Part shown: piece by piece, positions 1 to 8,722 of the stretch
Numbering within the stretch: the stretch's first letter is position 1
Layout of the letters: the number at the start of each line of letters is the position of its first letter
Assembly (NCBI GenBank): GCA_963731285.1
Contig: CAVSUR010000011.1
Span: 372,001-436,000, forward strand
Direction: 5' to 3'
Length of the DNA stretch: 64,000 bases
Source of the DNA: CAVSUR01 sp963731285
GTDB taxonomy: Bacteria > Actinomycetota > Actinomycetes > Streptosporangiales > Streptosporangiaceae
Program-made: the position numbers and the translations under genes
Notes under the pieces: generated by a model
Told to the model about the DNA's origin: nothing
Seen by the model: the letters and a program-made list of their open reading frames with translations, nothing else
Database searches by the model: none

Positions 1-520
1 GCGAGCCGACCGGCTGGCGGATGTTGCGCACCGTGGTGACCCGCAGGTCGCTGAGCGTCTGCTTGGCCGTCGTCTCCATGTCCACCTCGTCCAGCAGCAG
101 GCGCCGCCGGACCTCGTGGCCGAGGAGCATGTTCTGCACGATGTCCAGGTTGTCACACAGGGCAAGATCCTGATACACGGTGGCGATCCCGGCGTCGGTG
201 GCGTCCCGGGGGGTACGGAAGTGCACCGGCTTTCCCAGCCAGGTCAGCTCCCCCGCGGACGGCTCCCAGATCCCGGAGATGGTCTTGATCAGCGTCGACT
301 TGCCGGCCCCGTTGTCGCCGACCAGGGCGGTGACCTGACCCGCCGGGATCTCAAGGTCGACACCGCTGAGGGCCTGGACCGGCCCGAAGTTCTTGGCGAT
401 GCCGCGCAGCCGCAGCAGCGGCCCGTCGAAGGTGGCTGGGTCCTGGCCGGCGCCCGACGGAGCCCGGCCCGCGTCCGCGGGCCGGGCTCCGTCTGCCGGG
501 CTACTGGTCACTGCAGGCAT
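1..520 (-). CDS. Sugar ABC transporter ATP-binding protein (partial, 3' end outside window)
   Basis: ATPase that energises import of a sugar through a CUT2-type ABC transporter. The visible N-terminal ~173 residues contain the Walker A motif GDNGAGKST and the Q-loop YQDLALCDNLD, typical of the single-cassette FrcA group rather than double-cassette RbsA proteins. The ATG at 520 gives a ~30-residue Ala/Gly/Pro-rich leader before the domain. It lies 26 bp downstream of the binding-protein gene on the same strand, so both are probably one transcript; a permease should follow outside the window. The Q-loop region is nearly identical to that of the kinase fusion at 2708-5302, suggesting the two ATPase domains are paralogues. 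The signature motif and Walker B are outside the window. Confidence 0.9.
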   Translation of the reverse strand, partial: MPAVTSSPADGARPADAGRAPSGAGQDPATFDGPLLRLRGIAKNFGPVQALSGVDLEIPAGQVTALVGDNGAGKSTLIKTISGIWEPSAGELTWLGKPVHFRTPRDATDAGIATVYQDLALCDNLDIVQNMLLGHEVRRRLLLDEVDMETTAKQTLSDLRVTTVRNIRQPVGS

Positions 521-546
521 CCCGGCTGGTCATGGGGCTCCACTGG

Positions 547-1773
547 TCACCCCGAGATTCCCGCGGCCTTGCAGGCCGAGGCGTACTTGCCCGAGCACAG
601 CTGGGATGCCGGCACGAACTTGTCGGCGATCACCGTCGAGTTCATGTTGGCGGTGGTGACCCATTCCGGTGTCAGCAGCACCGACGCCACCTTGGTGTGG
701 CTCTGCGTGTCAGTGGTGCTCCCGTTGACCAGGCTGGCCGGCGGGGTGGTGCTGGCCCGCGCGTACAGGGCCAGGGCTGCGGCGGCCTGGGCCTCCAGGT
801 AGATCGGCTTGTACGCGGTGCCGCACTGATAGCCGGCCAGGATGTTCTGCAGCCCGGTCAGCGTGGCGTCCTGGCCGGTGGTGGGGAACGTCTTGGCCTT
901 GATGCCCTTGTTCTGCAGGTAGTGGATGATCGGCGCGCCGTTCTCGTCGTTGGGGATCAGCGCGGCGTTGATGCTCGGGTGCGCGGTGTACTGCTGCTGG
1001 AACTCACTCAGCGCGGTCGGCGGGTCCCAGGTGCCCGCGGGGTTGCTGACGTTCTTCCAGCCCTTGTTCTTGAAGTACGGGGCCAGCACCGCGTTGTAGC
1101 CCTGCGCGAACAGCGTCGCGTTGTTGTCGGTCGGGGCGCCCTTCATCACGATGACCTGCGGCTTCTTGACGTGCCAGGCACTCACGCAGTTCACCAGGCC
1201 CTGGCCGATCTTGGTGCCGACCAGCACGTTGTTGAAGCTGACGTAGTACTTGCGGGTGCCGCCGAGGGTCAGCCGGTCGTAGTCGATCACGGCGACGCCG
1301 TGCGCCTTGGCGTACGACTCGATGTGCGCGCCGACACCGGAATCGAGCGGGTCCACGACCAGCACGCTCGCGCCCTTGGTGATGGCCGTCTGCGCGTCGC
1401 TGAACTGCGTCGAGTCACTGCCCAGGGCGTTCTGCACGGTGAACTGCGAGGACTTGAGCCCAGCCTTGGCGAATGATTCCTTCAGGTAGGGGGCGTCGAA
1501 CTCGACATACCGGGTCGAGGACACGGTGTCGGGCAGGATCACGGCGACGTTGCCCTTGCCCTTGGCCGCCAGCGGCTTAAGCGTCGCCATGGCCGAGAAG
1601 CTGTTGTTGAGCTGGGTAACTGACAACTGCGGGACGCTGCCCGAACTGCCTGAACCGGACGAACCGGACGAGCTGCTACTGCTGCCGCCGCTACTGCCGC
1701 CGCACGCGGCCAGAATGAGGGCGGCGCTGCCGGCGACGGCCGTCAGCCCCGCTTTCTTGGGAACTGAATACAA
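547..1773 (-). CDS. XylF-like sugar ABC transporter substrate-binding lipoprotein
   Basis: Extracytoplasmic sugar receptor for the adjacent ABC ATPase. An N-terminal signal peptide ends in the lipobox LAAC, followed by a Gly/Ser-rich tether and a periplasmic-binding-protein type 1 domain; segments such as VVDPLDSG and VIDYDRL resemble xylose/ribose receptors. The chosen start is TTG 1773, about 5 bp after the ribosome-binding site GAGGTGG; GTG 1782 is the in-frame alternative. The longer in-frame extension to 1905 puts residues before the signal peptide and is unlikely. The 219 bp upstream contain two TTAACG words in an AT-richer stretch, a possible site for the response regulator encoded just before it. 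Ligand specificity (xylose versus another pentose or hexose) is inferred only. Confidence 0.9.
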   Translation of the reverse strand: MYSVPKKAGLTAVAGSAALILAACGGSSGGSSSSSSGSSGSGSSGSVPQLSVTQLNNSFSAMATLKPLAAKGKGNVAVILPDTVSSTRYVEFDAPYLKESFAKAGLKSSQFTVQNALGSDSTQFSDAQTAITKGASVLVVDPLDSGVGAHIESYAKAHGVAVIDYDRLTLGGTRKYYVSFNNVLVGTKIGQGLVNCVSAWHVKKPQVIVMKGAPTDNNATLFAQGYNAVLAPYFKNKGWKNVSNPAGTWDPPTALSEFQQQYTAHPSINAALIPNDENGAPIIHYLQNKGIKAKTFPTTGQDATLTGLQNILAGYQCGTAYKPIYLEAQAAAALALYARASTTPPASLVNGSTTDTQSHTKVASVLLTPEWVTTANMNSTVIADKFVPASQLCSGKYASACKAAGISG

Positions 1774-1992
1774 CGAAACCACCTCGCTCGTGAGCGGGAC
1801 GTGTCCGGGACATGACATAGCGCAGGTCCGCTGCACGATCGCCGCTGGCGGGAACCTATCCACCGAGAACAGTAGAACCACGAGGATGAACAGCTCCGTT
1901 AACATCCCCGTAACTGTGTGAAAAAAACGTTAATGCCGTCTCCCAACCCTGTACAGGCCCGCCGCGCGACGAGATCAGCGCAACTGAGAGAG

Positions 1993-2715
1993 CTATTCTG
2001 CGGCGATCCGGTACCCGGCCCGGGGCTGGGTGAGGATCAGCGAGACACCGTCATTCGGCTCGAGCTTGGCCCGGAGCCGCCTGATGTAGACGCGCACGTA
2101 CTCGGTCTCGGTTTCGTAGCCGCGGCCCCAGACCCGCCGCAGCAGATGCGCGTGGGTCAGCAGCTTCCCCCGGTTGGTGGCCAGCTCGCGCAGCAGCGCG
2201 AATTCTGTCGGGGTCATGTGCACGTCGGCGCCGCCCTTGGTCACCTGCTGTCTGGCCAGGTCGATGACCACCTCGCCGAGGACGATGACCGGCGGCCCGG
2301 GCTCGGCCGCAGGGTCGGCCGGACGAGTCCGCCGCAGCGTGGCGGTGATCCGGGCCAGCAGCTCCTCAATGCTGAACGGCTTGGTCATATAGTCGTCGGC
2401 GCCCATGTTCAGCGCCGTCACCTTGTCCCGCTCGCCGCCCCGCGCGGACACCACGATGATGGAGACCCCCGAGCGTTCCCGGATCAGCCGGCACAGCTCG
2501 AAGCCGTCGATCTCGGGCAGCATCAGGTCCAGCAGCACGATGTCGGGGGACTCGGTTTCCAGCAGGTTCAGCGCCCGCATGCCGTCAGTGGACACGACGG
2601 TGTCGAAGCCGCGCACGGCCAGGTTGGACCGGATCAGGTCGACGATGTTCGGGTCGTCCTCGATCACCAGCGCCCGGGTGCGGGCGGCCTCGGCCGGCCA
2701 GCACCGGTCAGGCAC
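1993..2715 (-). CDS. OmpR/KdpE-family response regulator
   Basis: DNA-binding output of a two-component system. The receiver domain (about residues 14-128) has the acidic pair ED at 19-20, phosphoacceptor Asp63 in LLDLMLP, and the conserved Lys in TKPF; a winged-helix trans_reg_C domain (about 143-238) carries TPTEFALL and ends RAGYRIAAE. The start at 2715 overlaps the 3' end of the ABC-kinase fusion by 8 bp, so translation is probably coupled and the pair is cognate. Its position directly before the sugar-binding lipoprotein and transporter ATPase suggests it controls their expression. Confidence 0.93.
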   Translation of the reverse strand: MPDRCWPAEAARTRALVIEDDPNIVDLIRSNLAVRGFDTVVSTDGMRALNLLETESPDIVLLDLMLPEIDGFELCRLIRERSGVSIIVVSARGGERDKVTALNMGADDYMTKPFSIEELLARITATLRRTRPADPAAEPGPPVIVLGEVVIDLARQQVTKGGADVHMTPTEFALLRELATNRGKLLTHAHLLRRVWGRGYETETEYVRVYIRRLRAKLEPNDGVSLILTQPRAGYRIAAE

Positions 2716-5302
2716 GGGGCAGCACTTTCAGGACCGGACCCGGTACCCCGCGATCCTGGCCGCCGGATCGGCCGGCCAGGTCGGCTGGCGCCACGGCGGG
2801 AGAGAGCACTTCCACCGGCAGGTGAATCCGGACGCAGGTGCCGTGCCCGGCTGGCTCGGCCGGGCTCAGCTCGATCCGGCCGCCGTGGGCGGCCACGATC
2901 CCGCGCGTGATCGACAGTCCGAGCCCGGAGCCGCCGCCGGCGGTGCGGTGCCGCCGCATCGGCTCGAACGGCGCAAGCGTCACCTCGGCGGGCATTCCGG
3001 CGCCGTCGTCGGTGACGCTGACCACCACTCCGGCCGGCCCGTCCGCCGTCACGCTGACCCGCACCCGGGTGCCGGGCGGGTTGTGGCCGAATGCGTTGCC
3101 GAGCAGGTTCACGAACACCTGCTCCAGCCGGTCGTGGTCGGCCCAGATGACCGGCAGATCCGCCGCGCAGTCCACCGCCACCAGCCGCGCGCTGGCCGGC
3201 GGCAGGCAGGCGACAGCGGCATCGATGACCAGCGGCAGGTCGCACCAGTCACGCTGCAGCCGCAGGATCCCGGACTCGATCGCGGAGAAGTCCAGCAAAT
3301 CGTCGACCAGCCGGCCGAGCCGGGTCGACTCGGCCGCGATCCGGCCGATGAACCGCTGCTGGGAGTCGGCATCCCAGGTAACGTCCGGCTGCAGCAGGCT
3401 GGAGGCGTAACCGCGGATCGCGGTGAGCGGGGTGCGCAGCTCGTGGCTGAGCCTCGACAGGAAGCCGCGCTGCAGCTCCTGGGACCGCCGCAGCGTCATG
3501 GCCTCCTGGTGGGCGAACCAGGCTTCCTCCCGCTCCAGCGCCAGCTGCAGCGAATGAGCTGCGTCCTCCAGCAGCGCCGGGGCGTCGCCGGGTGGCGCGC
3601 CTGCCGACCAGCGGGCCACCAGGACGGCCAGGCCGCCGGGAGCGCCGAACGTCACAGACAGCAGTCGGCCGCCGTCAGCACCAATCTGATGATGCATGGC
3701 TGAGCCATCGCCATCCGCCAGCGCGAGCGCGGCCTGGGCGGCGGTCACGGCCCGCCGGGCCGCGGCGGGTGGCACCGGCTCCCCGGCCAGGAGATCCCCG
3801 CCCAGCCGCCTATCGCCCGCCATCCGAGGCCCAGGCGCCTCTTCGGCCAGACCGGAATGGGCCCGGCATATCGCCGGATTGCCGGCCGGTCGGACAACCA
3901 GGGCCGCCTCGTCCGCCTGCAATCCCCGGCTCAGAGCCTGCAGCGCGATACTGAGCCCGTCGGCGACCGGCACCGGGCCGGCCAGGGTCTGCAGCACCTC
4001 GCGGATCGTCTCTAGTACCCGGTTGCGCGCGGTGACCTGCGCCAGCAGCCGGTCCCGCTCGATCGCGCTGGCCGCGTAGCCGGCGTACAGGGTGGCGAGG
4101 TCAAGGTCGTCACGCTGCGGCTTGCCGGCGATGGCACGCAGTACCGTGATCACGCCGAGCGGCCCGTCGCGCCCCAGCACCGGCACCGACCAGGAACTCG
4201 CCACCTTGGCGTCGCGGGCCAGGTTCCCGAAGACCTCCCAGGCGGAACCGCTGCGCGCGTTCTCGGCCACCACCGGCTGCTCGGTACGAGCCGCCATCCC
4301 GGCCGGGCCGCCCGCCGGACCGCAGGGCAGCCGGGACCACGCCGCCTGCAGCCGCGCAGGCAGGCCAAGCGACGCCGCGCAGCTCAGCGAGCCGTTTTCC
4401 AGCAGGTGGATGCACAGGTGATCGCTGCCGAGCGCGGTGCCGAGCGCAGAAAGGATCAGCGGCAGGCTGGAGGAGGCGTCGGACGTGGCGAGCTGGTCGG
4501 CAAGCCCGTGCAGCCGGGTCAGCTGATGACGGGCGGAGGCGGTGATCTGCTGGCCGGACAGCAGCGCGACCACATCATCAGGGTGGACCTCGCTAGGCGC
4601 CACCTCGGCGACGAAGCGGCCGTGTCGCAGCACCGCGATACGGTCGGCCAGCCGGAACATCTGGCTGATGTCGTGGCAGGCCAGCACGATCGTGGTGCCC
4701 TGCTCGCGCAGCCGGATGATCAATTCCTCGACCAGCCTGCCCTCGCGCACGCCGAGCGAGGCTGTCGGCTCGTCGAGCAGCAGCAGCCGCGGGCGGTGCG
4801 CCATCGCCCGGGCGACCGCCACCAGCTGGCGCTGGCCGCCGGACAGCTGACGGACGCTGCGGCTGGTATCGGGCAGCGGGATGCCCAGCTGAGCCAGCAG
4901 GCGGCCGGCGTCACCGTGCATACGGATGTCGGAGAACAGCTGGCGGCGGCGCTCCCGGCCGAGCATGAGGTTGGCGGCAATATCCAGGTTGTCGCACAGC
5001 GCGAGGTCCTGCCAGACCACGCCGATGCCGCGGCGCCTGGCCGCCGGAGGATCGGCGGCGACCGGCGCGCCGTCCAGGATGATCGTGCCAGCCGACGGCG
5101 CGATATCCCCGGAGATGACGCGCACCAGCGTGGTCTTGCCGGCCCCGTTGTCACCGGCCAGCGCGATGATCTCGCCTTCCCGCACCTGCAGGTCGACGTC
5201 GTCCAGCGCGATCAGATGGCCGAACCGCACGCCGACGCCGGTGACCGACAGCAGCGGTGGCGAGGCCGGCTGGTCGCGGTGCGCGAGGGTGGTCATGTGC
5301 AC
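2708..5302 (-). CDS. Fusion protein: sugar-ABC ATPase domain + GAF domains + histidine kinase
   Basis: 864 residues with three recognisable parts. Residues ~15-260 form a complete ABC ATPase: Walker A GDNGAGKTT, Q-loop WQDLALCDNLD, signature LSGGQRQLVAVARA, Walker B LLLLDEPTA, switch histidine in ACHD. Residues ~265-595 look like two GAF-type sensor domains. Residues ~600-840 are a histidine kinase: H-box SHELRTP with His620, N-box NLLGNAFGHN near 731-738, G1 DDGAGMP, G2 GSGLGLS. No transmembrane helix is evident, so the protein is cytosolic and could dock on the sugar permease. Start is GTG 5302 (ATG two codons later is possible). The next gene is the cognate response regulator, overlapping by 8 bp, then the transporter genes. 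I infer a sensor that couples transport state or ATPase activity to kinase output; that role is not established from sequence. Confidence 0.92.
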   Translation of the reverse strand: MHMTTLAHRDQPASPPLLSVTGVGVRFGHLIALDDVDLQVREGEIIALAGDNGAGKTTLVRVISGDIAPSAGTIILDGAPVAADPPAARRRGIGVVWQDLALCDNLDIAANLMLGRERRRQLFSDIRMHGDAGRLLAQLGIPLPDTSRSVRQLSGGQRQLVAVARAMAHRPRLLLLDEPTASLGVREGRLVEELIIRLREQGTTIVLACHDISQMFRLADRIAVLRHGRFVAEVAPSEVHPDDVVALLSGQQITASARHQLTRLHGLADQLATSDASSSLPLILSALGTALGSDHLCIHLLENGSLSCAASLGLPARLQAAWSRLPCGPAGGPAGMAARTEQPVVAENARSGSAWEVFGNLARDAKVASSWSVPVLGRDGPLGVITVLRAIAGKPQRDDLDLATLYAGYAASAIERDRLLAQVTARNRVLETIREVLQTLAGPVPVADGLSIALQALSRGLQADEAALVVRPAGNPAICRAHSGLAEEAPGPRMAGDRRLGGDLLAGEPVPPAAARRAVTAAQAALALADGDGSAMHHQIGADGGRLLSVTFGAPGGLAVLVARWSAGAPPGDAPALLEDAAHSLQLALEREEAWFAHQEAMTLRRSQELQRGFLSRLSHELRTPLTAIRGYASSLLQPDVTWDADSQQRFIGRIAAESTRLGRLVDDLLDFSAIESGILRLQRDWCDLPLVIDAAVACLPPASARLVAVDCAADLPVIWADHDRLEQVFVNLLGNAFGHNPPGTRVRVSVTADGPAGVVVSVTDDGAGMPAEVTLAPFEPMRRHRTAGGGSGLGLSITRGIVAAHGGRIELSPAEPAGHGTCVRIHLPVEVLSPAVAPADLAGRSGGQDRGVPGPVLKVLPRA

Positions 5303-5413
5303 ATTGTGGTCACAGCGCCCGGCCAGCCGCCAACGGCCTGCCAGCCGGATTCCCGCAGCAGGTCGCCCGGCCGAGAATTTGCCCTGATCGTGGTCATCCT
5401 GCCCGCTGGCCGG

Positions 5414-6085
5414 TCAGCTGCCGGCCGCGGCGGCCTGCGCGGCGGCCCGCAATGACGTCACTGCCGCGGCGGCGTTCTCGGCTCCGAAGACCGCAGAGCC
5501 CGCCACGAACACGTCGGCGCCGGCTTCCGCGCACCGGCCGATGTTCTGCTCGCTGACGCCGCCGTCGACCTGCAGCCACACCGACCCGCCGCGCGCGGCG
5601 ATCAGCTGGCGGGCCCGCCGGATCTTGGGCAGCACCAGGTCCAGGAACGGCTGGCCGCCGAATCCCGGCTCGACCGTCATCAGCAGCAGCATGTCGACCT
5701 CGCCCATCAGGTCGGCATAGGGCTCGACAGGAGTGCCCGGGTTGATGCCCAGCCCGGCCCGGGCGCCTGCCGCCCTGATCATGCGCAGCGTCCGCACCGG
5801 AGCGCCGGCTGCCTCGGCGTGGATGGTCACGCTGCCCGCCCCGGCCTCGGCGTAGCCCGGCGCCCACCGGTCCGGGTCCTCGATCATCAGATGACAGTCG
5901 AGCGGCAGGCTGGCGTGCTTGAGCAGTGCCTCGACGACCGGCAGGCCGAGCGTCAGGTTCGGCACAAAATGGCCGTCCATGACGTCGATGTGCAGCCAGT
6001 CGGCGACGTCGGCCACGCTCGCCGCCTCGTCGGCCAGGCGGGCGAAATCGGCAGCGAGCATGCTCGGGGAAATTTGCACCGTCAT
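5414..6085 (-). CDS. rpe: Ribulose-phosphate 3-epimerase
   Basis: Interconverts D-ribulose 5-phosphate and D-xylulose 5-phosphate in the pentose phosphate pathway. The 223-residue TIM barrel shows ISPSMLAADFARL, HIDVMDGHFVPN (metal and catalytic Asp), CHLMI, MTVEPGFGGQPF and VDGGV, at the usual family length. ATG 6085 is 8 bp from a TAGACT hexamer at 6094-6099 with no ribosome-binding site between, so the mRNA is probably leaderless. It sits downstream of the sugar-sensing cluster but is separated by ~110 bp and has its own promoter-like element. The stop codon is near 5414. Confidence 0.96.
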   Translation of the reverse strand: MTVQISPSMLAADFARLADEAASVADVADWLHIDVMDGHFVPNLTLGLPVVEALLKHASLPLDCHLMIEDPDRWAPGYAEAGAGSVTIHAEAAGAPVRTLRMIRAAGARAGLGINPGTPVEPYADLMGEVDMLLLMTVEPGFGGQPFLDLVLPKIRRARQLIAARGGSVWLQVDGGVSEQNIGRCAEAGADVFVAGSAVFGAENAAAAVTSLRAAAQAAAAGS

Positions 6086-6207
6086 CGCGGCTGAGTCTAG
6101 GACCGGCGTGGGACACTGGCGAGGCTCCGTGCCGGGTGAACTGTCGCACCCTCAGGCTAGCTTCGATCCTGCTTTCGAATCGATCCACATTAAGGGGAGA
6201 GAGCTCG

Positions 6208-6948
6208 TTGGATACAGGAGCATCGGACCGGCTGCTCGACCGGGTGCGCAAGCTGCTGGCCAAGGCCGAGGGCGACGGGGTGACCCCGCCGGAGGCCCAG
6301 GCGCTGACGGCGAAGGCCGCCGAGCTGATGGCCAAGTACGGTATCGACCGGGCGCTGCTGGCCGCGGACCGCCCGGAGACCGATCGGCCGTCGAGCCGCA
6401 TGCTGGACATCAGCAATCCGTGGGCGCGGGTCAAGGCGCACCTGCTGTGCGGGCTCGGCTCCGCGCTACGGTGCCAGTGCATCCTGCTCAGCCCCGGCGG
6501 CAGCGGCAGCCGGGTGCACCTCTTCGGCTACGCCTCCGACATCGAGCGCACGGACATGCTGTACACGTCGGTGCTGCTGCAGATGTGGCACGGCCTGGCC
6601 GGGGCGCGGGTCCCGGAGTGGAGCGCCAGCCCGCGGGCCTGGCGGCGCAGCTGGCTGCTCGGCTTCGCTACCGCCGTGATCTCGCGCGTCCGGGTGGCCG
6701 AGCACGACGCGGAATGCGCGGCCGCCGGACCCGGGCCCGGCGCCGGGTCCCGCACCGCGCTGGTGCTCGCCGACCGGGCGCTAGTGATCCGCCGGAACGT
6801 GGAGCAGGCGTATCCGCGCACCCGCCGGGCGCGGGTGACCTACAGCGGCTCCGGGTATGGCGCGGGCTACGCGCAGGGCCAGCGGGCTGACATCGGCGGC
6901 CGCCGGGTAACCGCCGGCCGGGACCGGGCGCTGACCTCAGCCCGCTAG
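6208..6948 (+). CDS. DUF2786 domain-containing protein
   Basis: Protein of unknown function. Residues ~8-48 match the DUF2786 pattern: RLLDRVRKLLAKAE followed by AELMAKYGID. The remainder is a mixed domain (WARVKAHLLCGLGSALRCQ, IERTDMLYTSVLLQM, SWLLGFATAV) that usually follows DUF2786 in actinomycetes, and the C-terminus is Gly/Arg-rich. I chose TTG 6208 because AGGGGAGAG lies ~8 bp upstream; the in-frame ATG at 6136 lacks such a site. It is divergent from rpe. DUF2786 also occurs in phage and toxin contexts, but nothing here indicates a mobile origin. Confidence 0.8.
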   Translation: MDTGASDRLLDRVRKLLAKAEGDGVTPPEAQALTAKAAELMAKYGIDRALLAADRPETDRPSSRMLDISNPWARVKAHLLCGLGSALRCQCILLSPGGSGSRVHLFGYASDIERTDMLYTSVLLQMWHGLAGARVPEWSASPRAWRRSWLLGFATAVISRVRVAEHDAECAAAGPGPGAGSRTALVLADRALVIRRNVEQAYPRTRRARVTYSGSGYGAGYAQGQRADIGGRRVTAGRDRALTSAR

Positions 6949-6962
6949 CAGCCGCCCGCGAG

Positions 6963-6984
6963 GCCCCGAGCTGGGTTCCGGGGC
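6963..6984. terminator. Possible terminator hairpin between convergent genes
   Basis: GCCCCG and CGGGGC arms (6963-6968, 6979-6984) surround a 10-base loop between the convergent DUF2786 gene and rsmB. There is no T-tract, so this is only a weak candidate. Confidence 0.35.
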
Positions 6985-7112
6985 GCCCTCCGGGCGAGCA
7001 CGGCCCGCGGCGCCCTGAGCGGACGGCTGCTGTGCGCGCGCCGAGAGCCGCTGACGAGAGCCCGTGCGGTCGGGGAGACGGCTGGAGCACCGGGGTTGTC
7101 CCTGGGCTAACG

Positions 7113-8702
7113 CTAACGCTGCCGCCGCAGCAGTGCCAGGAAGATCGCGTCGGTGCCATGCCGGTGCGGCCAGAACTGCGCGCAGCGCTCGTGCGGTCGC
7201 GGGCAGCGCAGATCCGGGATCTGCGCCAGCGCGGCCTGGCCCAGCACGGCCGGCGCGTCGAGCAGGACCGCCTCGTCCCGGCCGGCCAGCACGGCCGTCA
7301 CCACCTCCCGGGTCTCGGCCAGATGCGGCGAGCAGGTGACGTAGGCCACGACCCCGCCGGGCCGAACCGAGTCCAGGGCCGTGCCGAGCAGCCGCCGCTG
7401 CAGCGCGGCCAGGCCCGGCACGTCACCCCGGGAGTGCCGCCAGCGGGCGTCCGGGCGCCGCCGGAGCGCGCCGAGCCCCGTGCACGGGACATCAGCCAGG
7501 ACGCGATCGAACGTCCCTGGCCGCCACGCCGGCGCGGTGCCGTCGGCCGCCGCGGCGGCGCCCGCGCCGCTCTTGCCGATCGCCTTGGCCACTAGCTGAG
7601 CGCGGTGGTAGTGCAGATCGGCAGCGAGCAGGCGGGCTTCGCGGCTGGCGGCCAGTCCGGCCAGCAGCCGCGCCTTGCCGCCAGGGCCGGCGCACAGGTC
7701 CAGCCATCGGCGGTCCGGGCCGCTGACCGGCGCGGCGGCCAGCGCGAGCGCGGCGAGCTGGCTGGCCTCATCCTGCACGCCTGCGCGCCGCTGGTTTACG
7801 GCGCCGATCCTGGCCGGGTCACCGCGGCCAAGGTAGGCGCCATACGGCGACCAGCGCGCCGGGCGGGCGCCGGCTGCGGCCAGCTCCGCCAGGTCGGCCA
7901 GGCCGGGGACTGCGCACAGCGTCAGGACCGGTGCGAGCTGATCGGCAGCCAGCGCCTGCTCGGTCTGCCGTGCCTGCTCGGTCTGAGTCTGCCCGGTCCC
8001 GGCCGGCGGGCGGTCCGGATTTGGTGCCCGGTCTGGGCCTGGCTGGGCGGCCCGGGACGTCTCGGCTGTGGCGGCCGCTGCCTCGCCCAGTGAGTCCCGT
8101 AGCGCGCTGACGACCCAGCGGGGGTGGCTGTAGCAGATCGACAGGTGACCGGTCAGGTCCTCGGCCGCGTCCGGCGCCACGGCCGCGAGCCAGGCCTGGA
8201 GATCGTGCTGGGCCACCCGGCGCAGCACGGCGTTGACGAAGCCGGCCGGGCGCGGTCCGGCCGCGTACCTAACCAGGTCGACCGAGGTAGCCACGGCAGC
8301 GTGCGGCTGGATCCGGGTGGCGAGCAGCTGATGCGCGCCCAGCCTGAGCACCTCGCGGACGCCGGTGTCCAGCTCGCTCAGGTCGCGGTCGCAGCAGGTG
8401 GCGAGTATCGCGTCGTAGCTGCCCCGGCCGCGCAGTGTCCCGTAGGTCAGCTCGGTGGCGAGTGCAGCGTCGCGGCCGGTCACGCCGCGCTCGGCGAGCA
8501 GCGCGGGCAGCAGCAGGTTCGCGTAGGCACCCCGCTCGCTGACCGCGCACAGCACATCGCAGGCGGCGCGGCGGGCCGGAATCAGCCCGCGGGCCGCCGC
8601 GGGCCGGTCGGCTCCGGTTCCCGCGCGCAGGCTGGCCTGCCGCGCCGCCCGGGCCTGGTACCGCTGGCGTCCTCGGCGGCGGCAAGCCGCGCCGCGGGCC
8701 AC
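7113..8702 (-). CDS. rsmB: 16S rRNA (cytosine-967-C5)-methyltransferase RsmB
   Basis: SAM-dependent methyltransferase acting on 16S rRNA. The N-terminal NusB-like RNA-binding domain includes ARRAACDVLCAV and GFVNAVLRRV; the C-terminal catalytic domain has the SAM loop DLCAGPGGKA, the motif DVPCTGLG with the release cysteine, and VTCSPH containing the nucleophile cysteine. At 529 residues it is longer than most relatives because of an Ala/Gln/Thr-rich insert (about 205-250) between the domains. GTG 8702 starts 20 bp after the fmt stop, in the usual actinobacterial def-fmt-rsmB order. Confidence 0.95.
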   Translation of the reverse strand: MARGAACRRRGRQRYQARAARQASLRAGTGADRPAAARGLIPARRAACDVLCAVSERGAYANLLLPALLAERGVTGRDAALATELTYGTLRGRGSYDAILATCCDRDLSELDTGVREVLRLGAHQLLATRIQPHAAVATSVDLVRYAAGPRPAGFVNAVLRRVAQHDLQAWLAAVAPDAAEDLTGHLSICYSHPRWVVSALRDSLGEAAAATAETSRAAQPGPDRAPNPDRPPAGTGQTQTEQARQTEQALAADQLAPVLTLCAVPGLADLAELAAAGARPARWSPYGAYLGRGDPARIGAVNQRRAGVQDEASQLAALALAAAPVSGPDRRWLDLCAGPGGKARLLAGLAASREARLLAADLHYHRAQLVAKAIGKSGAGAAAAADGTAPAWRPGTFDRVLADVPCTGLGALRRRPDARWRHSRGDVPGLAALQRRLLGTALDSVRPGGVVAYVTCSPHLAETREVVTAVLAGRDEAVLLDAPAVLGQAALAQIPDLRCPRPHERCAQFWPHRHGTDAIFLALLRRQR

Positions 8703-8722
8703 GCGGCGGTGGCGCGCGCATC

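Noticed and set aside
1783..1905. N-terminal extension of the sugar-binding lipoprotein
   Set aside because: The extension would precede the signal peptide, and a clear ribosome-binding site stands before the shorter form.
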